This document shows positions 46,517 through 59,292 of a stretch of 64,000 bases of DNA, in pieces. How positions within the stretch are numbered: position 1 is the stretch's first letter; each line of letters starts with the position of its first letter. The notes beneath the pieces were generated by a model. The model was given only the letters and a program-made list of their open reading frames with translations, did no database searches and was not told the DNA's origin. The stretch covers positions 36,251,828 through 36,315,827 of the forward strand of contig NC_079876.1 in the NCBI RefSeq assembly GCF_029227915.1. Reading direction: 5' to 3'. A program made the translations under genes and the position numbers. Source of the DNA: Hydractinia symbiolongicarpus. Lineage: Eukaryota > Cnidaria > Hydrozoa > Anthoathecata > Hydractiniidae.

Positions 46517-47296
46517 CAACAGGCAGGCGCTGTGGCTTAGCGGTTAAAGCGCCTGTCTAGTAAACAGGAGATCCCCGGTTCAAATCCGGGCAGTGCCTTT
46601 AGCAGTAATGTTGTGCTTTCTGGTCGGCCTTGTGGCAATGGCCAGCGGTTTGTCAGGCTGCGATGGCCGAGTGGTTAAGGCGTTTGACTAGAAATCAAAT
46701 GGGATCTTCCCGCGTAGGTTCGAATCCTACTCGCAGCGGACGCAAAAAGGTGTTTTTGACACGAACAGAAAGACAGAGCTAGTTCAAATTGTCAGAAAAA
46801 GCATGACATCTAAATTACTTAGTGGTGCGAATGTGTCCCGCATGGTCTAGTGGTTAGGATTTCTGGTTTTCACCCAGGCGGCCCGGGTTCGATTCCCGGT
46901 GCGGGAAGTGTACATTTTTTAAGTTAAGTTGCTCTCTCACGCGTTGATGTTATATACCCTGTGCGTGGATTCCGTCCTTGGCTGGGGATATAGCTCAGTG
47001 GTAGAGCATTCGACTGCAGATCGAGAGGTCCCTGGTTCAAACCCGGGTGTCCCCTACTAGTTGGCTTTTTGTCCTCTTCGGCACCTGAGTGGTGAGCTGG
47101 TGAATTATTCTGGTTACCCAGCAATTTCTGCTGCGATGGCCGAGTGGTTAAGGCGTTAGACTTGAAATCTAATGGGATCTTCCCGCGTAGGTTCGAACCC
47201 TACTCGCAGCGAATCTACAAACATTCTTTTTGATCTGGTCAAGTGTCTATCACAACGTACAGACCTTTGCCATGTAATAGAATTGATCATGGCCGA

Positions 47297-47347
<51 letters not shown>

Positions 47348-47679
47348 AATCCCGGGTCTCGGCATTTTATCACTTCCCAGCAGGGCGGTTTGAGGTGGTG
47401 AATGCAAGCAGCCGTAGCACTTTTCTTCAGCTATGTTTTTTTATTTATTTTCCTTCCTTTCTTTTTTACGGAGGGTATTTTCAGGTGTAGGTAAAACACG
47501 ATGCATTGGCGGGGTATCGAACCCCGGTCTCCCGCGTGGCAGGCGAGAATTCTACCACTGAACCACCAATGCGTTACTACTCATTTCCAAAATTTCCGAG
47601 TGACAGTGTATCACGTCCCGGTGTGTTAGTAGCCTTAACGGCATTTCAGACGTGTGATATTGAGATTTTCAAAATCTCC
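46517..47679 (+). repeat. Repeat unit 41 (7 tRNA genes)
   Basis: Thr 46526-46598; Ser-AGA 46657-46738; Glu 46836-46907; Cys 46984-47055; Ser-TGA 47130-47211; Phe 47292-47364; Gly(-) 47502-47572. Gly T-loop change at 47515. Confidence 0.95.
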
Positions 47680-48459
47680 CAACAGGCAGGCGCTGTGGCT
47701 TAGCGGTTAAAGCGCCTGTCTAGTAAACAGGAGATCCCCGGTTCAAATCCGGGCAGTGCCTTTAGCAGTAATGTTGTGCTTTCTGGTCGGCCTTGTGGCA
47801 ATGGCCAGCGGTTTGTCAGGCTGCGATGGCCGAGTGGTTAAGGCGTTTGATTAGAAATCAAATGGGATCTTCCCGCGTAGGTTCGAATCCTACTCGCAGC
47901 GGACGCAAAAAGGTGTTTTTGACACGAACAGAAAGACAGAGCTAGTTCAAATTGTCAGAAAAAGCATGACATCTAAATTACTTAGTGGTGCGAATGTGTC
48001 CCGCATGGTCTAGTGGTTAGGATTTCTGGTTTTCACCCAGGCGGCCCGGGTTCGATTCCCGGTGCGGGAAGTGTACATTTTTTAAGTTAAGTTGCTCTCT
48101 CACGCGTTGATGTTATATACCTTGTGCGTGGATTCCGTCCTTGGCTGGGGATATAGCTCAGTGGTAGAGCATTCGACTGCAGATCGAGAGGTCCCTGGTG
48201 CAAACCCGGGTGTCCCCTACTAGTTGGCTTTTTGTCCTCTTCGGCACCTGAGTGGTGAGCTGGTGAATTATTCTGGTTACCCAGCAATTTCTGCTGCGAT
48301 GGCCGAGTGGTTAAGGCGTTAGACTTGAAATCTAATGGGATCTTCCCGCGTAGGTTCGAACCCTACTCGCAGCGAATCTACAAACATTCTTTTTGATCTG
48401 GTCAAGTGTCTATCACAACGTACAGACCTTTGCCATGTGATAGAATTGATCATGGCCGA

Positions 48460-48510
<51 letters not shown>

Positions 48511-48842
48511 AATCCCGGGTCTCGGCATTTTATCACTGCCCAGCAGGGCGGTTTGAGGTGGTGAATGCAAGCAGCCGTAGCACTTTTCTTCAGCTATGTT
48601 TTTTTATTTATTTTCCTTCCTTTCTTTTTTACGGAGGGTATTTTCAGGTGTAGGTAAAACACGATGCATTGGCGGGGAATCGAACCCCGGTCTCCCGCGT
48701 GGCAGGCGAGAATTCTACCACTGAACCAACAATGCGTTACTACTCATTTCCAAAATTTCCGAGTGACAGTGTATCACGTCCCGGTGTGTTAGTAGCCTTA
48801 ACGGCATTTCAGACGTGTGATATTGAGATTTTCAAAATCTCC
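47680..48842 (+). repeat. Repeat unit 42 (7 tRNA genes, three altered)
   Basis: Thr 47689-47761; Ser-AGA 47820-47901; Glu 47999-48070; Cys 48147-48218; Ser-TGA 48293-48374; Phe 48455-48527; Gly(-) 48665-48735. Ser-AGA C32 to T (47851, harmless loop base); Cys T55 to G (48200), changing the invariant TTC of the T loop and box B; Gly G7 to T (48729). Confidence 0.95.
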
Positions 48843-49622
48843 CAACAGGCAAGCGCTGTGGCTTAGCGGTTAAAGCGCCTGTCTAGTAAACAGGAGATCC
48901 CCGGTTCAAATCCGGGCAGTGCCTTTAGCAGTAATGTTGTGCTTTCTGGTCGGCCTTGTGGCAATGGCCAGCGGTTTGTCAGGCTGCGATGGCCGAGTGG
49001 TTAAGGCGTTTGACTAGAAATCAAATGGGATCTTCCCGCGTAGGTTCGAATCCTACTCGCAGCGGACGCAAAAAGGTGTTTTTGACACGAACAGAAAGAC
49101 AGAGCTAGTTCAAATTGTCAGAAAAAGCATGACATCTAAATTACTTAGTGGTGCGAATGTGTCCCGCATGGTCTAGTGGTTAGGATTTCTGGTTTTCACC
49201 CAGGCGGCCCGGGTTCGATTCCCGGTGCGGGAAGTGTACATTTTTTAAGTTAAGTTGCTCTCTCACGCGTTGATGTTATATACCCTGTGCGTGGATTCCG
49301 TCCTTGGCTGGGGATATAGCTCAGTGGTAGAGCATTCGACTGCAGATCGAGAGGTCCCTGGTTCAAACCCGGGTGTCCCCTACTAGTTACCTTTTTGTCC
49401 TCTTCGGCACCTGAGTGGTGAGCTGGTGAATTATTCTGGTTACCCAGCAATTTCTGCTGCGATGGCCGAGTGGTTAAGGCGTTAGACTTGAAATCTAATG
49501 GGATCTTCCCGCGTAGGTTCGAACCCTACTCGCAGCGAATCTACAAACATTCTTTTTGATCTGGTCAAGTGTCTATCACAACGTACAAACCTTTGCCATG
49601 TAATAGAATTGATCATGGCCGA

Positions 49623-49673
<51 letters not shown>

Positions 49674-50005
49674 AATCCCGGGTCTCGGCATTTTATCACT
49701 GCCCAGCAGGGCGGTTTGAGGTGGTGAATGCAAGCAGCCGTAGCACTTTTCTTCAGCTATGTTTTTTTATTTATTTTCCTTCCTTTCTTTTTTACGGAGG
49801 GTATTTTCAGGTGTAGGTAAAACACGATGCATTGGCGGGGAATCGAACCCCGGTCTCCCGCGTGGCAGGCGAGAATTCTACCACTGAACCACCAATGCGT
49901 TACTACTCATTTCCAAAATTTCCGAGTGACAGTGTATCACGTCCCGGTGTGTTAGTAGCCTTAACGGCATTTCAGACGTGTGATATTGAGATTTTCAAAA
50001 TCTCC
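48843..50005 (+). repeat. Repeat unit 43 (7 tRNA genes)
   Basis: Thr 48852-48924; Ser-AGA 48983-49064; Glu 49162-49233; Cys 49310-49381; Ser-TGA 49456-49537; Phe 49618-49690; Gly(-) 49828-49898. Thr G1 to A (48852) loses the first acceptor pair. The change before the Cys terminator is shared with unit 44. Confidence 0.95.
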
Positions 50006-50785
50006 CAACAGGCAGGCGCTGTGGCTTAGCGGTTAAAGCGCCTGTCTAGTAAACAGGAGATCCCCGGTTCAAATCCGGGCAGTGCCTTTAGCAGTAATGT
50101 TGTGCTTTCTGGTCGGCCTTGTGGCAATGGCCAGCGGTTTGTCAGGCTGCGATGGCCGAGTGGTTAAGGCGTTTGACTAGAAATCAAATGGGATCTTCCC
50201 GCGTAGGTTCGAATCCTACTCGCAGCGGACGCAAAAAGGTGTTTTTGACACGAACAGAAAGACAGAGCTAGTTCAAATTGTCAGAAAAAGCATGACATCT
50301 AAATTACTTAGTGGTGCGAATGTGTCCCGCATGGTCTAGTGGTTAGGATTTCTGGTTTTCACCCAGGCGGCCCGGGTTCGATTCCCGGTGCTGGAAGTGT
50401 ACATTTTTTAAGTTAAGTTGCTCTCTCACGCGTTGATGTTATATACCCTGTGCGTGGATTCCGTCCTTGGCTGGGGATATAGCTCAGTGGTAGAGCATTC
50501 GACTGCAGATCGAGAGGTCCCTGGTTCGATCCCGGGTGTCCCCTACTAGTTACCTTTTTGTCCTCTTCGGCACCTGAGTGGTGAGCTGGTGAATTATTCT
50601 GGTTACCCAGCAATTTCTGCTGCGATGGCCGAGTGGTTAAGGCGTTAGACTTGAAATCTAATGGGATCTTCCCGCGTAGGTTCGAACCCTACTCGCAGCG
50701 AATCTACAAACATTCTTTTTGATCTGGTCAAGTGTCTATCACAACGTACAGACCTTTGCCATGTGATAGAATTGATCATGGCCGA

Positions 50786-50836
<51 letters not shown>

Positions 50837-51168
50837 AATCCCGGGTCTCGGCATTTTATCACTGCCCAGCAGGGCGGTTTGAGGTGGTGAATGCAAGCAG
50901 CCGTAGCACTTTTCTTCAGCTATGTTTTTTTATTTATTTTCCTTCCTTTCTTTTTTACGGAGGGTATTTTCAGGTGTAGGTAAAACACGATGCATTGGCG
51001 GGGAATCGAACCCCGGTCTCCCGCGTGGCAGGCGAGAATTCTACCACTGAACCACCAATGCGTTACTACTCATTTCCAAAATTTCCGAGTGACAGTGTAT
51101 CACGTCCCGGTGTGTTAGTAGCCTTAACGGCATTTCAGACGTGTGATATTGAGATTTTCAAAATCTCC
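50006..51168 (+). repeat. Repeat unit 44 (7 tRNA genes)
   Basis: Thr 50015-50087; Ser-AGA 50146-50227; Glu 50325-50396; Cys 50473-50544; Ser-TGA 50619-50700; Phe 50781-50853; Gly(-) 50991-51061. Glu acceptor G to T (50392, mismatch). Cys T loop reads TTCGATC (50528, 50530), the same form as other tRNAs, so it may be a conversion tract. Confidence 0.95.
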
Positions 51169-51948
51169 CAACAGGCAGGCGCTGTGGCTTAGCGGTTAAA
51201 GCGCCTGTCTAGTAAACAGGAGATCCCCGGTTCAATACCGGGCAGTGCCTTTAGCAGTAATGTTGTGCTTTCTGGTCGGCCTTGTGGCAATGGCCAGCGG
51301 TTTGTCAGGCTGCGATGGCCGAGTGGTTAAGGCGTTTGACTAGAAATCAAATGGGATCTTCCCGCGTAGGTTCGAATCCTACTCGCAGCGGACGCAAAAA
51401 GGTGTTTTTGACACGAACAGAAAGACAGAGCTAGTTCAAATTGTCAGAAAAAGCATGACATCTAAATTACTTAGTGGTGCAAATGTGTCCCGCATGGTCT
51501 AGTGGTTAGGATTTCTGGTTTTCACCCAGGCGGCCCGGGTTCGATTCCCGGTGCGGGAAGTGTACATTTTTTAAGTTAAGTTGCTCTCTCACGCGTTGAT
51601 GTTATATACCCTGTGCGTGGATTCCGTCCTTGGCTGGGGATATAGCTCAGTGGTAGAGCATTCGACTGCAGATCGAGAGGTCCCTGGTTCAAACCCGGGT
51701 GTCCCCTACTAGTTGGCTTTTTGTCCTCTTCGGCACCTGAGTGGTGAGCTGGTGAATTATTCTGGTTACCCAGCAATTTCTGCTGCGATGGCCGAGTGGT
51801 TAAGGCGTTAGACTTGAAATCTAATGGGATCTTCCCGCGTAGGTTCGAACCCTACTCGCAGCGAATCTACAAACATTCTTTTTGATCTGGTCAAGTGTCT
51901 ATCACAACGTACAGACCTTTGCCATGTGATAGAATTGATCATGGCCGA

Positions 51949-51999
<51 letters not shown>

Positions 52000-52331
52000 A
52001 ATCCCGGGTCTCGGCATTTTATCACTGCCCAGCAGGGCGGTTTGAGGTGGTGAATGCAAGCAGCCGTAGCACTTTTCTTCAGCTATGTTTTTTTATTTAT
52101 TTTCCTTCCTTTCTTTTTTACGGAGGGTATTTTCAGGTGTAGGTAAAACACGATGCATTGGCGGGGAATGGAACCTCGGTCTCCCGCTTGGCAGGCGAGA
52201 ATTCTACCACTGAACCACCAATGCGTTTCTACTCATTTCCAAAATTTCCGAGTGACAGTGTATCACGTCCCGGTGTGTTAGTAGCCTTAACGGCATTTCA
52301 GACGTGTGATATTGAGATTTTCAAAATCTCC
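51169..52331 (+). repeat. Repeat unit 45 (7 tRNA genes)
   Basis: Thr 51178-51250; Ser-AGA 51309-51390; Glu 51488-51559; Cys 51636-51707; Ser-TGA 51782-51863; Phe 51944-52016; Gly(-) 52154-52224 (own entry). Thr T loop has two swapped bases (51236-51237). Confidence 0.95.
52154..52224 (-). tRNA. tRNA-Gly(GCC) with three substitutions
   Basis: Changes at 52170 (T loop G57 to C, box B), 52176 (T-stem mismatch) and 52188 (last base of the anticodon loop, C to A). The anticodon GCC and acceptor are intact. It is the most altered Gly copy and perhaps a decaying one. Confidence 0.7.
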
Positions 52332-53111
52332 CAACAGGCAGGCGCTGTGGCTTAGCGGTTAAAGCGCCTGTCTAGTAAACAGGAGATCCCCGGTTCAAAT
52401 CCGGGCAGTGCCTTTAGCAGTAATGTTGTGCTTTCTGGTCGGCCTTGTGGCAATGGCCAGCGGTTTGTCAGGCTGCGATGGCCGAGTGGTTAAGGCGTTT
52501 GACTAGAAATCAAATGGGATCTTCCCGCGTAGGTTCGAATCCTACTCGCAGCGGACGCAAAAAGGTGTTTTTGACACGAACAGAAAGACAGAGCTAGTTC
52601 AAATTGTCAGAAAAAGCATGACATCTAAATTACTTAGTGGTGCGAATGTGTCCCGCATGGTCTAGTGGTTAGGATTTCTGGTTTTCACCCACGCGGCCCG
52701 GGTTCGATTCCCGGTGCGGGAAGTGTACATTTTTTAAGTTAAGTTGCTCTCTCACGCGTTGATGTTATATACCCTGTGCGTGGATTCCGTCCTTGGCTGG
52801 GGATATAGCTCAGTGGTAGAGCATTCGACTGCAGATCGAGAGGTCCCTGGTTCAAACCCGGTTGTCCCCTACTATTTGGCTTTTTGTCCTCTTCGGCACC
52901 TGAGTGGTGAGCTGGTGAATTATTCTGGTTACCCAGCAATTTCTGCTGCGATGGCCGAGTGGTTAAGGCGTTAGACTTGAAATCTAATGGGATCTTCCCG
53001 CGTAGGTTCGAACCCTACTCGCAGCGAATCTACAAACATTCTTTTTGATCTGGTCAAGTGTCTATCACAACGTACAGACCTTTGCCATGTGATAGAATTG
53101 ATCATGGCCGA

Positions 53112-53162
<51 letters not shown>

Positions 53163-53494
53163 AATCCCGGGTCTCGGCATTTTATCACTGCCCAGCAGGG
53201 CGGTTTGAGGTGGTGAATGCAAGCAGCCGTAGCACTTTTCTTCAGCTATGTTTTTTTATTTATTTTCCTTCCTTTCTTTTTTACGGAGGGTATTTTCAGG
53301 TGTAGGTAAAACACGATGCATTGGCGGGGAATCGAACCCCGGTCTCCCGCGTGGCAGGCGAGAATTCTACCACTGAACCACCAATGCGTTACTACTCATT
53401 TCCAAAATTTCCGAGTGACAGTGTATCACGTCCCGGTGTGTTAGTAGCCTTAACGGCATTTCAGACGTGTGATATTGAGATTTTCAAAATCTCC
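52332..53494 (+). repeat. Repeat unit 46 (7 tRNA genes)
   Basis: Thr 52341-52413; Ser-AGA 52472-52553; Glu 52651-52722; Cys 52799-52870; Ser-TGA 52945-53026; Phe 53107-53179; Gly(-) 53317-53387. Glu anticodon-stem G to C (52692, mismatch); Cys T-stem G to T (52862, as in unit 27). Confidence 0.95.
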
Positions 53495-54270
53495 CAACAG
53501 GCAGGCGCTGTGGCTTAGCGGTTAAAGCGCCTGTCTAGTAAACAGGAGATCCCCGGTTCAAATCCGGGCAGTGCCTTTAGCAGTAATGTTGTGCTTTCTG
53601 TTTCTGCGGTTTGTCAGGCTGCGATGGCCGAGTGGTTAAGGCGTTTGACTAGAAATCAAATAGGATCTTCCCGCGTAGGTTCGAATCCTACTCGCAGCGG
53701 ACGCAAAAAGGTGTTTTTGACACGAACAGAAAGACAGAGCTAGTTCAAATTGTCAGAAAAAGCATGACATCTAAATTACTTAGTGGTGCGAATGTGTCCC
53801 GCATGGTCTAGTGGTTAGGATTTCTGGTTTTCACCCAGGCGGCCCGGGTTCGATTCCCGGTGCGGGAAGTGTACATTTTTTAAGTTAAGTTGCTCTCTCA
53901 CGCGTTGATGTTATATACCCTGTGCGTGGATTCCGTCCTTGGCTGGGGATATAGCTCAGTGGTAGAGCATTCGACTGCAGATCGAGAGGTCCCTGGTTCA
54001 AACCCGGGTGTCCCCTACTAGTTGGCTTTTTGTCCTCTTCGGCACCTGAGTGGTGAGCTGGTGAATTATTCTGGTTACCCAGCAATTTCTGCTGCGATGG
54101 CCGAGTGGTTAAGGCGTTAGACTTGAAATCTAATGGGATCTTCCCGCGTAGGTTCGAACCCTACTCGCAGCGAATCTACAAACATTCTTTTTGATCTGGT
54201 CAAGTGTCTATCACAACGTACAGACCTTTGCCATGTGATAGAATTGATCATGGCCGAGATAGCTCAGTTC

Positions 54271-54308
<38 letters not shown>

Positions 54309-54640
54309 AATCCTGGGTCTCGGCATTTTATCACTGCCCAGCAGGGCGGTTTGAGGTGGTGAATGCAAGCAGCCGTAGCACTTTTCTTCAGCTATGTTTT
54401 TTTATTTATTTTCCTTCCTTTCTTTTTTACGGAGGGTATTTTCAGGTGTAGGTAAAACACGATGCATTGGCGGAGAATCGAACCCCGGTCTCCCGCGTGG
54501 CAGGCGAGAATTCTACCACTGAACCACCAATGCGTTACTACTCATTTCCAAAATTTCCGAGTGACAGTGTATCACGTCCCGGTGTGTTAGTAGCCTTAAC
54601 GGCATTTCAGACGTGTGATATTGAGATTTTCAAAATCTCC
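53495..54640 (+). repeat. Repeat unit 47 (7 tRNA genes, 17 bp shorter)
   Basis: Thr 53504-53576; Ser-AGA 53618-53699; Glu 53797-53868; Cys 53945-54016; Ser-TGA 54091-54172; Phe 54253-54325; Gly(-) 54463-54533. Between Thr and Ser-AGA 23 bp are replaced by 6 bp (about 53601-53606), removing the hairpin. Ser-AGA variable-arm mismatch (53662); Phe G18 to C (54270) and T-stem C to T (54314); Gly T-stem wobble (54474). Confidence 0.95.
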
Positions 54641-55420
54641 CAACAGGCAGGCGCTGTGGCTTAGCGGTTAAAGCGCCTGTCTAGTAAACAGGAGATCCCC
54701 GGTTCAAATCCGGGCAGTGCCTTTAGCAGTAATGTTGTGCTTTCTGGTCGGCCTTGTGGCAATGGCCAGCGGTTTGTCAGGCTGCGATGGCCGAGTGGTT
54801 AAGGCGTTTGACTAGAAATCAAATGGGATCTTCCCGCGTAGGTTCGAATCCTACTCGCAGCGGACGCAAAAAGGTGTTTTTGACACGAACAGAAAGACAG
54901 AGCTAGTTCAAATTGTCAGAAAAAGCATGACATCTAAATTACTTAGTGGTGCGAATGTGTCCCGCATGGTCTAGTGGTTAGGATTTCTGGTTTTCACCCA
55001 GGCCGCCCGGGTTCGATTCCCGGTGCGGGAAGTGTACATTTTTTAAGTTAAGTTGCTCTCTCACGCGTTGATGTTATATACCCTGTGCGTGGATTCCGTC
55101 CTTGGCTGGGGATATAGCTCAGTGGTAGAGCATTCGACTGCAGATCGAGAGGTCCCTGGTTCAAACCCGGGTGTCCCCTACTAGTTGGCTTTTTGTCCTC
55201 TTCGGCACCTGAGTGGTGAGCTGGTGAATTATTCTGGTTACCCAGCAATTTCTGCTGCGATGGCCGAGTGGTTAAGGCGTTAGACTTGAAATCTAATGGG
55301 ATCTTCCCGCGTAGGTTCGAACCCTACTCGCAGCGAATCTACAAACATTCTTTTTGATCTGGTCAAGTGTCTATCACAACGTACAGACCTTTGCCATGTG
55401 ATAGAATTGATCATGGCCGA

Positions 55421-55471
<51 letters not shown>

Positions 55472-55803
55472 AATCCCGGGTCTCGGCATTTTATCACTGC
55501 CCAGCAGGGCGGTTTGAGGTGGTGAATGCAAGCAGCCGTAGCACTTTTCTTCAGCTATGTTTTTTTATTTATTTTCCTTCCTTTCTTTTTTACGGAGGGT
55601 ATTTTCAGGTGTAGGTAAAACACGATGCATTGGCGGGGAATCGAACCCCGGTCTCCCGCGTGGCAGGCGAGAATTCTACCACTGAACCACCAATGCATTA
55701 CTACTCATTTCCAAAATTTCCGAGTGACAGTGTATCACGTCCCGGTGTGTTAGTAGCCTTAACGGCATTTCAGACGTGTGATATTGAGATTTTCAAAATC
55801 TCC
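54641..55803 (+). repeat. Repeat unit 48 (7 tRNA genes)
   Basis: Thr 54650-54722; Ser-AGA 54781-54862; Glu 54960-55031; Cys 55108-55179; Ser-TGA 55254-55335; Phe 55416-55488; Gly(-) 55626-55696. Glu variable-loop G to C (55004). Confidence 0.95.
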
Positions 55804-56583
55804 CAACAGGCAGGCGCTGTGGCTTAGCGGTTAAAGCGCCTGTCTAGTAAACAGGAGATCCCCGGTTCAAATCCGGGCAGTGCCTTTAGCAGTAATGTTG
55901 TGCTTTCTGGTCGGCCTTGTGGCAATGGCCAGCGGTTTGTCAGGCTGCGATGGCCGAGTGGTTAAGGCGTTTGACTAGAAATCAAATGGGATCTTCCCGC
56001 GTAGGTTCGAATCCTACTCGCAGCGGACGCAAAAAGGTGTTTTTGACACGAACAGAAAGACAGAGCTAGTTCAAATTGTCAGAAAAAGCATGACATCTAA
56101 ATTACTTAGTGGTGCGAATGTGTCCCGCATGGTCTAGTGGTTAGGATTTCTGGTTCTCACCCAGGCGGCCCGGGTTCGATTCCCGGTGCGGGAAGTGTAC
56201 ATTTTTTAAGTTAAGTTGCTCTCTCACGCGTTGATGTTATATACCCTGTGCGTGGATTCCGTCCTTGGCTGGGGATATAGCTCAGTGGTAGAGCATTCGA
56301 CTGCAGATCGAGAGGTCCCTGGTTCAAACCCGGGTGTCCCCTACTATTTGGCTTTTTGTACTCTTCGGCACCTGAGTGGTGAGCTGGTGAATTATTCTGG
56401 TTACCCAGCAATTTCTGCTGCGATGGCCGAGTGGTTAAGGCGTTAGACTTGAAATCTAATGGGATCTTCCCGCGTAGGTTCGAACCCTACTCGCAGCGAA
56501 TCTACAAACATTCTTTTTGATCTGGTCAAGTGTCTATCACAACGTACAGACCTTTGCCATGTGATAGAATTGATCATGGCCGA

Positions 56584-56634
<51 letters not shown>

Positions 56635-56966
56635 AATCCCGGGTCTCGGCATTTTATCACTGCCCAGCAGGGCGGTTTGAGGTGGTGAATGCAAGCAGCC
56701 GTAACACTTTTCTTCAGCTATGTTTTTTTATTTATTTTCCTTCCTTTCTTTTTTACGGAGGGTATTTTCAGGTGTAGGTAAAACACGATGCATTGGCGGG
56801 GAATCGAACCCCGGTCTCCCGCGTGGCAGGCGAGAATTCTACCACTGAACCACCAATGCGTTACTACTCATTTCCAAAATTTCCGAGTGACAGTGTATCA
56901 CGTCCCGGTGTGTTAGTAGCCTTAACGGCATTTCAGACGTGTGATATTGAGATTTTCAAAATCTCC
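55804..56966 (+). repeat. Repeat unit 49 (7 tRNA genes, Glu anticodon changed)
   Basis: Thr 55813-55885; Ser-AGA 55944-56025; Glu(CTC) 56123-56194 (own entry); Cys 56271-56342; Ser-TGA 56417-56498; Phe 56579-56651; Gly(-) 56789-56859. Confidence 0.95.
56123..56194 (+). tRNA. tRNA-Glu(CTC), anticodon variant
   Basis: The anticodon loop reads TTCTCAC instead of TTTTCAC. T34 has become C at 56156, so the anticodon at 56156-56158 is CTC, reading GAG only. All stems are otherwise intact and both promoter boxes are consensus, so it should work as a glutamate isoacceptor. The change also breaks the TTTT in the loop, which may slightly help transcription. It is the only copy among the 55 full Glu genes with this anticodon. 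Confidence 0.88.
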
Positions 56967-57746
56967 CAACAGGCAGGCGCTGTGGCTTAGCGGTTAAAGC
57001 GCCTGTCTAGTAAACAGGAGATCCCCGGTTCAAATCCGGGCAGTGCCTTTAGCAGTAATGTTGTGCTTTCTGGTCGGCCTTGTGGCAATGGCCAGCGGTT
57101 TGTCAGGCTGCGATGGCCGAGTGGTTAAGGCGTTTGACTAGAAATCAAATGGGATCTTCCCGCGTAGGTTCGAATCCTACTCGCAGCGGACGCAAAAAGG
57201 TGTTTTTGACACGAACAGAAAGACAGAGCTAGTTCAAATTGTCAGAAAAAGCATGACATCTAAATTACTTAGTGGTGCGAATGTGTCCCGCATGGTCTAG
57301 TGGTTAGGATTTCTGGTTTTCACCCAGGCGGCCCGGGTTCGATTCCCGGTGCGGGAAGTGTACATTTTTTAAGTTAAGTTGCTCTCTCACGCGTTGATGT
57401 TATATACCCTGTGCGTGGATTCCGTCCTTGGCTGGGGATATAGCTCAGTGGTAGAGCATTCGACTGCAGATCGAGAGGTCCCTGGTTCAAACCCGGGTGT
57501 CCCCTACTAGTTGGCTTTTTGTCCTCTTCGGCACCTGAGTGGTGAGCTGGTGAATTATTCTGGTTACCCAGCAATTTCTGCTGCGATGGCCGAGTGGTTA
57601 AGGCGTTAGACTTGAAATCTAATGGGATCTTCCCGCGTAGGTTCGAACCCTACTCGCAGCGAATCTACAAACATTCTTTTTGATCTGGTCAAGTGTCTAT
57701 CACAACGTACAGACCTTTGCCATGTGATAGAATTGATCATGGCCGA

Positions 57747-57797
<51 letters not shown>

Positions 57798-58129
57798 AAT
57801 CCCGGGTCTCGGCATTTTATCACTGCCCAGCAGGGCGGTTTGAGGTGGTGAATGCAAGCAGCCGTAGCACTTTTCTTCAGCTATGTTTTTTTATTTATTT
57901 TCCTTCCTTTCTTTTTTACGGAGGGTATTTTCAGGTGTAGGTAAAACACGATGCATTGGCGGGGAATCGAACCCCGGTCTCCCGCGTGGCAGGCGAGAAT
58001 TCTACCACTGAACCACCAATGCGTTACTACTCATTTCCAAAATTTCCGAGTGACAGTGTATCACGTCCCGGTGTGTTAGTAGCCTTAACGGCATTTCAGA
58101 CGTGTGATATTGAGATTTTCAAAATCTCC
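56967..58129 (+). repeat. Repeat unit 50 (7 tRNA genes)
   Basis: Thr 56976-57048; Ser-AGA 57107-57188; Glu 57286-57357; Cys 57434-57505; Ser-TGA 57580-57661; Phe 57742-57814; Gly(-) 57952-58022. No difference from consensus seen. Confidence 0.96.
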
Positions 58130-58909
58130 CAACAGGCAGGCGCTGTGGCTTAGCGGTTAAAGCGCCTGTCTAGTAAACAGGAGATCCCCGGTTCAAATCC
58201 GGGCAGTGCCTTTAGCAGTAATGTTGTGCTTTCTGGTCGGCCTTGTGGCAATGGCCAGCGGTTTGTCAGGCTGCGATGGCCGAGTGGTTAAGGCGTTTGA
58301 CTAGAAATCAAATGGGATCTTCCCGCGTAGGTTCGAATCCTACTCGCAGCGGACGCAAAAAGGTGTTTTTGACACGAACAGAAAGACAGAGCTAGTTCAA
58401 ATTGTCAGAAAAAGCATGACATCTAAATTACTTAGTGGTGCGAATGTGTCCCGCATGGTCTAGTGGTTAGGATTTCTGGTTTTCACCCAGGCGGCCCGGG
58501 TTCGATTCCCGGTGCGGGAAGTGTACATTTTTTAAGTTAAGTTGCTCTCTCACGCGTTGATGTTATATACCCTGTGCGTGGATTCCGTCCTTGGCTGGGG
58601 ATATAGCTCAGTGGTAGAGCATTCGACTGCAGATCGAGAGGTCCCTGGTTCAAACCCGGGTGTCCCCTACTAGTTGGCTTTTTGTCCTCTTCGGCACCTG
58701 AGTGGTGAGCTGGTGAATTATTCTGGTTACCCAGCAATTTCTGCTGCGATGGCCGAGTGGTTAAGGCGTTAGACTTGAAATCTAATGGGATCTTCCCGCG
58801 TAGGTTCGAACCCTACTCGCAGCGAATCTACAAACATTCTTTTTGATCTGGTCAAGTGTCTATCACAACGTACAGACCTTTGCCATGTGATAGAATTGAT
58901 CATGGCCGA

Positions 58910-58960
<51 letters not shown>

Positions 58961-59292
58961 AATCCCGGGTCTCGGCATTTTATCACTGCCCAGCAGGGCG
59001 GTTTGAGGTGGTGAATGCAAGCAGCCGTAGCACTTTTCTTCAGCTATGTTTTTTTATTTATTTTCCTTCCTTTCTTTTTTACGGAGGGTATTTTCAGGTG
59101 TAGGTAAAACACGATGCATTGGCGGGGAATCGAACCCCGGTCTCCCGCGTGGCAGGCGAGAATTCTACCACTGAACCAACAATGCGTTACTACTCATTTC
59201 CAAAATTTCCGAGTGACAGTGTATCACGTCCCGGTGTGTTAGTAGCCTTAACGGCATTTCAGACGTGTGATATTGAGATTTTCAAAATCTCC
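58130..59292 (+). repeat. Repeat unit 51 (7 tRNA genes)
   Basis: Thr 58139-58211; Ser-AGA 58270-58351; Glu 58449-58520; Cys 58597-58668; Ser-TGA 58743-58824; Phe 58905-58977; Gly(-) 59115-59185. Gly acceptor G7 to T (59179). Confidence 0.95.
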
